From Pseudomonadota bacterium (lineage in GTDB: Bacteria > Myxococcota_A > UBA9042 > GCA-2863065), in assembly GCA_005776585.1 (NCBI GenBank), contig SXOX01000211.1, positions 1 through 46,723 of the forward strand: a stretch of 46,723 nucleotides of DNA. The letters run 5' to 3'. Below, piece after piece: positions 42,261 through 46,723 of the stretch (position 1 is the stretch's first letter; each line of letters starts with the position of its first letter). A program made the translations under genes and the position numbers. Below the pieces are notes generated by a model. That model was not told the DNA's origin. It made no database searches and worked only from the letters and a program-made list of their open reading frames with translations.

Positions 42261-44639
42261 ATGGACGTCCTCCAACGCATCAAGCGCTTCCTGCTCGGGG
42301 AGCCCATCCCGACCGACGACCCGAGCGTGGTCACGTCGTGGGAGCGGCTCTCGGAGTGGACGACTGCGCAGCAGAGCGTCGTGCTTGGGCTGTGTGGGCT
42401 CGTCCTCGCCGTCACGGCGTGGAACCTGTGGCGCACCAAGCGCCGGCGTCGGGCCAAGCTCGCCCTGTTCACGCTGCGGCTCGGGATGTTGGGGCTGCTG
42501 CTGTTCATGTTCTACCAACCGGCCCTGGTCGAGGAGCGGCGCGCCCGATCGACCAACACCATCGTCGTGCTGGTGGACGACTCCGCCAGCATGGCCATCC
42601 CGCACGAGGGCTCCACGCGACGCGATCTGGCCGCCAGCTTCGTGCGAGAGCATCAGGCGCTGTTCGAGGCGTACGAGAAGACGAACGCGGTCGAGGCCTT
42701 CCGCGCCGGTGACGGCCTCCAGTCGACGGATTGGCGCAAGCTCGACAAGGAGCTCACCGCGCAGGGCAAGCACAGTCGCTGGATCGAGACGCTCGAAGAG
42801 GTGCGCGATCGCTTTCGCAACCGCGATATCGGCGGCGTCGTCCTCGTCTCCGACGGCATCGACAACGGCCGCGGCGGTCGCATCCTCGCGCAGGGCAACG
42901 ACCTCGACCACGAGACCCAGGCGCTGCTCAAGAGCCTGAACGCGCCGGTCTACACGTTTGGTCTGTCGGGCTCGACCGTCAAGGACGTGGGCATCAAGGA
43001 GCTGCGGTACAGCCCCTTTGCCTTCAAGCGCAATGTGGCAAGCCTCGAGGCCGTCATCTCGGTCAATGGCTACGATTCGGGCACCGTCGAAGTGGACCTG
43101 CTCGAGGAGGGCGCCATCGTCCGCAGCGTGGTCGAGGACCTGCGGCCCGACCGAAAGCGCTTCACCGTCGCGTTCGACTTTACGCCGGAGACCATCGGCT
43201 TTCGCGTGTATTCCGTCCGGGTCAAGCCCCTCAATGGGGAGGTGACCACCGAGAACAACGAACGCCACGCCGTCATCCGCGTCAACCGCGACAAGATCCG
43301 CGTGCTCCAGATCGCGGGGCATCCGTCCTGGGACGTGCGGTATCTGCGCAACCACCTCAAGCGGACGCCGAACGTGCAGCTCATCTCGTTCTTCATCCTC
43401 ATCAACACCGGGATGTCGATGTCGAACGTGCAGGCCAACGAGACGGCGCTCATCCCGTTTCCGGCCGAGGAGCTGTTCGTCAAGGAGCTCGGCGGCTTCG
43501 ACCTCGTCGTGCTCCAGGACTTCAACTACGGCCCGTTCTCGACGCCGCAGCATCTGCACCGCGTGCGCGACTTCGTGAAGAACGGCGGCGCGATGGTCAT
43601 GGTCGGTGGCCGGCTCTCGCTCGGCGCAGGCGGCTACGAGGGCACCGAGATTGGCGAGGTGCTGCCGGTCGGCATCGCGCCCCCCGAGTTCAATGACGAT
43701 GCCATCGACACGGGCGAGTTCACTCCGTCGTTGACCGAGACCGGCCGCACGCACCCCGTGACGCAGCTCTCGTTCGACGACGCGGAGAACGTCAAGCTCT
43801 GGGAGACGCTCCCCAAGATGGAGGGCCTCAACAAGACGACCGGCCTCGCCAACGGCGGACTCGCGCTCGTCCGGCATCCGCGCCTGCGCGGGACCGACGG
43901 CCAGGGCATGCCGGTCGTTGCCGTCAATGAGCCCGGGAAGGGGCGCGCGGCGGTCGTGGCCACCGACAGTGTCTGGAGATGGAAACTCACGAACGCTGGG
44001 CGCGGCGGGGATGATCAGGTCTACGATCGCTTCTGGCAGAGCCTCATCCGGTGGCTCATCAAGGATCCCGACCTCGATCTCGTGCGGGTCACGCCGTCGC
44101 AGGGCGTCCGCGCGCTCGGTGAGAGCGTCGAGCTCGAGGTGCGCGTGTTTACGCCCGACTACCGGCCGTCGCCAAACCATGGATTCACTCTGTCCATCAA
44201 GCGCCGCCCCACGCTCGTCGCGAGCGGCGACCAAGCCAAAGTCGTGCTGGAGAAGGGGGATCTGCACACCGACGACAATGGCCGCTTTGCCATGACGCAC
44301 GAGCCGACCGATCCGGGCATCTACGACGTCGAGGCCAAGGCCACCGTCGCCGGACGCCAACTGGTGGCGCACACCGTCTTCGTCGTCGCCGACGAGCGCC
44401 CTGAGATGCGCGACGTCGTCGGCGATGGCCGGCTGCTGGAGTCGCTCTCCCGCGCGACCGGCGGTGCCGCCTACACGCTGCTCGACCGCAACGTGCCCAT
44501 GCACATGAACCCGCCCCGTGTCTCCGACGTCACGAGCCGCCGCTATCACGAGCGCTGGAACCTGCCGGCGGTCTTCTTCGGGATCTGCGTCATCTTCGGG
44601 CTCGAGTGGTGGCTACGCCGCCGCTGGGGATTCCTGTAG
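42261..44639 (+). CDS. VWA and glutamine-amidotransferase-like membrane protein (BatA-neighbour type)
   Basis: A protein of 792 residues from ATG 42261 (GTG 42249 is an in-frame alternative). Two N-terminal membrane segments lie at ~35-55 and ~70-88 (VVLGLCGLVLAVTAW, LGMLGLLLFMFYQPAL). A von Willebrand A domain follows with an intact MIDAS, DDSASM (Asp106, Ser108, Ser110) and VSDGIDNG (Asp198). From ~347 comes a class-I glutamine-amidotransferase-like domain (LQIAGHPSWDVRYLRN ... FVKNGGAMVMVGGRLSLG). The usual catalytic Cys is not apparent, so it is likely non-enzymatic. A beta domain precedes a C-terminal membrane helix (VFFGICVIFGLEWWLRRR). The architecture matches large membrane proteins encoded next to DUF4159 and BatA genes. 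Probably an inner-membrane scaffold facing the periplasm, with the metal site for ligand binding. Confidence 0.88.
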   Translation: MDVLQRIKRFLLGEPIPTDDPSVVTSWERLSEWTTAQQSVVLGLCGLVLAVTAWNLWRTKRRRRAKLALFTLRLGMLGLLLFMFYQPALVEERRARSTNTIVVLVDDSASMAIPHEGSTRRDLAASFVREHQALFEAYEKTNAVEAFRAGDGLQSTDWRKLDKELTAQGKHSRWIETLEEVRDRFRNRDIGGVVLVSDGIDNGRGGRILAQGNDLDHETQALLKSLNAPVYTFGLSGSTVKDVGIKELRYSPFAFKRNVASLEAVISVNGYDSGTVEVDLLEEGAIVRSVVEDLRPDRKRFTVAFDFTPETIGFRVYSVRVKPLNGEVTTENNERHAVIRVNRDKIRVLQIAGHPSWDVRYLRNHLKRTPNVQLISFFILINTGMSMSNVQANETALIPFPAEELFVKELGGFDLVVLQDFNYGPFSTPQHLHRVRDFVKNGGAMVMVGGRLSLGAGGYEGTEIGEVLPVGIAPPEFNDDAIDTGEFTPSLTETGRTHPVTQLSFDDAENVKLWETLPKMEGLNKTTGLANGGLALVRHPRLRGTDGQGMPVVAVNEPGKGRAAVVATDSVWRWKLTNAGRGGDDQVYDRFWQSLIRWLIKDPDLDLVRVTPSQGVRALGESVELEVRVFTPDYRPSPNHGFTLSIKRRPTLVASGDQAKVVLEKGDLHTDDNGRFAMTHEPTDPGIYDVEAKATVAGRQLVAHTVFVVADERPEMRDVVGDGRLLESLSRATGGAAYTLLDRNVPMHMNPPRVSDVTSRRYHERWNLPAVFFGICVIFGLEWWLRRRWGFL

Positions 44640-44681
44640 GTCCGCCTTGACCGTCTCGTCGCCTCATGCCAGACCTGGAAC

Positions 44682-46157
44682 ATGCGCAACTGGATGGCCG
44701 TAGCCTCCGTCTCCGCGTCGCTGCTCGTGCTCGGCGCGTGCACGTCCCCGACCGGCACGGCGGCGCGCTCGGGCGGCTGCCCGCTCGGTGGCACCTGGAC
44801 CGGAACGCTGCCAAGCGGTGCGATGGCCGGCTCGAAGGTCACCGCCGAATTTGCCGCGGATGGGACCTACTCGTCCGTAGTCGGTGCAACGACGATGACC
44901 GGGCTCTGGACGCTCTCGGGCGACGAGCTCACGTTCATCGACAAGACCGCGACACCGCCCGCAGCGCCGTGCCCTACCTCGGGACGCTATCGCCTCACGC
45001 CATCGGCGGGCTGCACCCAAGTCACCTTCACGAAAGTCGCCGACACCTGTCCCGGACGCAGCACGAGCGTCGATGGCATCACGCTCACGCGGGTCAAGAG
45101 CTGCGTCGACACCCTTGCGTCCCAGGGCGGAGCGCTCGAGTCGCCGCTCCAACAGGGCACCTACCTCATGGCCGTCGAGACGCCGCTCAACGACAAGACC
45201 AAGCTGTTGCTGCTTCGCGCCAAGGTGTCCGGCGTGACGAGTACCAACTTCGATCTCGTGCTCGAGCCGCTCGTCCCCGACAACAAGACGCCTGCGCGCA
45301 CCGTCTGTGGCCCAGCCATCACGCTCAAGAGCGTTAAGTTCGACGCCTCCGGCAAGTTCGTGCTCTCCGCGCCCAACCTGTCGATCCCGGGCGCGTGCAA
45401 CCCCATCTCCGACTTCGACATCCTGGCCTCGGTCACGCTCACCGGCGCGCCATGCCCGGGTGGCGCCGACGCCTTGTGCGGGACGATGGACGGAAGCCTC
45501 GTCAAGCCGCAAGCGGTCCCGCTCACGAGCTCGACGTTTGGGCTCGTGCCTGCCGCGGCGATGTCCGCCGCCGTGCCGGTCTGGTCCTGTACCCAGTGCC
45601 CCAAGGTGACGCCTCCCGTCGAGCCACCAGGGTCGGACGTTGGACCGAGCGTCGTCGACGCGGGCGGGACGTCGACCGGAAGCGACGCGGGCGTGGTGGT
45701 CCAGGACGCGGGCGGGACGTCGACCGGAAGCGACGCGGGGATGGTCACCACCGACACCGGTGGCACCGCGGCGCCCGAGACCTCGACGAGCCCCACTGAC
45801 GTGACGGCGCCGGGGCTGCACATGACGAGCGAGGGCGGCGAGCGTTGCGAAGGCGCGTCACAGCCTGTGGACGCGTCCGTGAGCGCCGACCCCGGCCCGA
45901 CCACCGCCGACACCGGCGTGAGCGCCAAGAAGTGCATCTCGTCGTGCAAGGTCGGCGCGGACGGCGAGGTCGCCTTTACGCACACCTGCGGCCCACTCGA
46001 CTGCAAGTCGACGTCGGTGAGCGATCGCGTCACGGTGACCCACTGCGAGGCGGCCGACGGCGCGTTCGTCCATTGCACCTACGACTACACGCTGGCCGGG
46101 CTGAAGAAGATCCAGTGCCTCGGCACGGCGGGCTCGTGCACCGTGACGCCAAAGTAG
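44682..46157 (+). CDS. Putative lipoprotein with Asp/Thr/Gly repeat linker; unknown function
   Basis: A protein of 491 residues from ATG 44682. The signal peptide ends LVLGAC (Cys20), a good lipobox. The first mature domain (~33-135) is a small beta domain with GTWTGTLPSGAMAGSKVTAE and a disulfide-rich end, resembling lipocalin-like or META-type lipoprotein domains. A second beta domain follows (~150-310; LLLLRAKVSGVTSTNFDLVL). Residues ~310-400 are a low-complexity linker with a duplicated DAGGTSTGSDAG unit. The last ~75 residues are Cys-rich (CISSCKVGADGEVAFTHTC). No family is firmly recognised. Probably an outer-membrane or surface lipoprotein. The gene lies 42 bases after the VWA gene and could be in the same transcript, though a separate promoter is possible. 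Confidence 0.83.
   Translation: MRNWMAVASVSASLLVLGACTSPTGTAARSGGCPLGGTWTGTLPSGAMAGSKVTAEFAADGTYSSVVGATTMTGLWTLSGDELTFIDKTATPPAAPCPTSGRYRLTPSAGCTQVTFTKVADTCPGRSTSVDGITLTRVKSCVDTLASQGGALESPLQQGTYLMAVETPLNDKTKLLLLRAKVSGVTSTNFDLVLEPLVPDNKTPARTVCGPAITLKSVKFDASGKFVLSAPNLSIPGACNPISDFDILASVTLTGAPCPGGADALCGTMDGSLVKPQAVPLTSSTFGLVPAAAMSAAVPVWSCTQCPKVTPPVEPPGSDVGPSVVDAGGTSTGSDAGVVVQDAGGTSTGSDAGMVTTDTGGTAAPETSTSPTDVTAPGLHMTSEGGERCEGASQPVDASVSADPGPTTADTGVSAKKCISSCKVGADGEVAFTHTCGPLDCKSTSVSDRVTVTHCEAADGAFVHCTYDYTLAGLKKIQCLGTAGSCTVTPK
45657..45739 (+). repeat. 35-bp coding direct repeat, period 48 bp
   Basis: A 35-base stretch at 45657-45691 (beginning GACGCGGGCGGGACG) recurs exactly at 45705-45739. The 48-bp period is a whole number of codons and encodes a doubled DAGGTSTGSDAG linker unit. 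Confidence 0.92.
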
Positions 46158-46168
46158 CCACCGCGTTG

Positions 46169-46184
46169 CGTGCCCCTGGGCACG
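46169..46184 (+). terminator. Possible hairpin terminator before the carboxylase gene
   Basis: CGTGCC at 46169-46174 and GGCACG at 46179-46184 form a 6-bp stem with a CCTG loop, 12 bases after the lipoprotein stop. There is no T-run, so termination is uncertain. Confidence 0.28.
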
Positions 46185-46202
46185 GTGCTATTCGAGCCGA
46201 CC

Positions 46203-46723
46203 ATGCGCCGCATCCAGAAGCTGCTCATTGCCAACCGAGGTGAGATCGCCGTGCGCATCCAGCGCACCTGCCGCGAGGCGGGCATCGCGACGGTCGCCGT
46301 CTACTCCGACGCCGACGCCGATGCGCCCCATGTGCGGCTGGCCGACGAGGCCGTGCGGCTCGGGCCCGCTCCGGCGAACGAGAGCTACTTGCGCCTCGAC
46401 CGGCTCCTCGCCGCGTGCTGGGTCACCGGTGCTGACGCGCTGCACCCCGGCTTCGGCTTCCTGTCTGAGCGCGCCGAGCTGGCGGAGGCCTGTGCCGACG
46501 CAGGCATCACGTTCGTCGGTCCGACGGCTGCGGCGATGCGTGCGATGGGGCTCAAGCGTGAGGCCAAGGAGACCGCGCAGAGTGTCGGCGTGCCGGTCAT
46601 TCCCGGCGATGGCGGGGCCGATCAGACCATCGCGGGGCTGCTGACCCGTGCGCAAGACGTCGGGTTCCCGCTGCTGGTCAAGGCGAATATCGGCGGCGCC
46701 GGCGCCGGCATCGCCCGCTACGA
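46203..46723 (+). CDS. Biotin carboxylase (acyl-CoA/acetyl-CoA carboxylase type), N-terminal part
   Basis: The frame starts at ATG 46203 and runs off the window, giving 173 complete residues. It begins MRRIQKLLIANRGEIAVRI, the hallmark of biotin carboxylase subunits. ADEAVRLGPAPANESYL, DALHPGFGFLSERAELA and FVGPTAAAMRAMGLKREAK are the next conserved blocks of the N-terminal domain. The ATP-grasp domain then begins with PLLVKANIGGAGAGIARY. Role by family: ATP-dependent carboxylation of biotin carried on a carrier protein or domain, feeding acetyl-, propionyl- or methylcrotonyl-CoA carboxylase. The visible part cannot tell these apart. The Gly-rich loop reads GGAGAG instead of the common GGGG-x-G, a departure that should be checked against relatives. 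The enzyme is cytoplasmic. Confidence 0.93.
   Translation, partial: MRRIQKLLIANRGEIAVRIQRTCREAGIATVAVYSDADADAPHVRLADEAVRLGPAPANESYLRLDRLLAACWVTGADALHPGFGFLSERAELAEACADAGITFVGPTAAAMRAMGLKREAKETAQSVGVPVIPGDGGADQTIAGLLTRAQDVGFPLLVKANIGGAGAGIARY

Overview
The window is high-GC bacterial DNA that looks like a chromosome segment of a myxobacterium or close relative (Myxococcota). The grounds are the GC-rich codon use, the crowd of predicted lipoproteins with Asp/Ala/Thr/Ser-rich or Cys-rich mature ends, and a giant secreted repeat protein ending in a MYXO-CTERM-like tail (Cys motif, one membrane segment, Arg cluster). No phage, transposase, tRNA, rRNA or CRISPR was recognised.

Layout. 1-299: the C-terminal end of an RND efflux pump. 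333-10567: two paralogous pairs of a Tat-exported DUF1501 protein and a CxxCH-bearing DUF1549/DUF1553-like protein, each pair on the minus strand with a 4-bp stop/start overlap, separated by a plus-strand PKD/carboxypeptidase-regulatory-like lipoprotein. 10669-19243: five envelope or secreted proteins (Cys-rich lipoproteins, an LVIVD propeller, a carboxypeptidase-regulatory-like lipoprotein, a lactonase-like propeller). 19262-23915: an APC-type permease fused to a secreted domain, an exported alpha/beta-hydrolase-like protein, and a TANGO2/NRDE protein translationally coupled to a small lipoprotein. 24012-27170: a CehA/McbA-type PHP metallohydrolase on an exported scaffold.

27171-28757 has no credible gene. 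It holds the most unusual feature of the window: about 1.1 kb of lower-GC sequence that folds by eye into many hairpins, several capped by GNRA loops and one by UUCG, all in the plus orientation, ending in a stem followed by TTTT. I read it as a large structured non-coding RNA that I cannot match to a class I know. It is followed by a perfect 31-bp dyad, a second strong hairpin and two and a half tandem copies of an 80/81-bp unit.

28758-46157, all plus strand: a Cys-rich lipoprotein; a 3529-residue protein with CARDB domains, propeller-like segments and about 18 choice-of-anchor-D modules; a lipoprotein; a coupled DUF4159 and VWA/glutamine-amidotransferase-like membrane pair; and another lipoprotein. 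The window ends inside a biotin carboxylase gene. Most products appear to act in the envelope or outside the cell; the efflux pump, permease and carboxylase are the only clear metabolic or transport genes.
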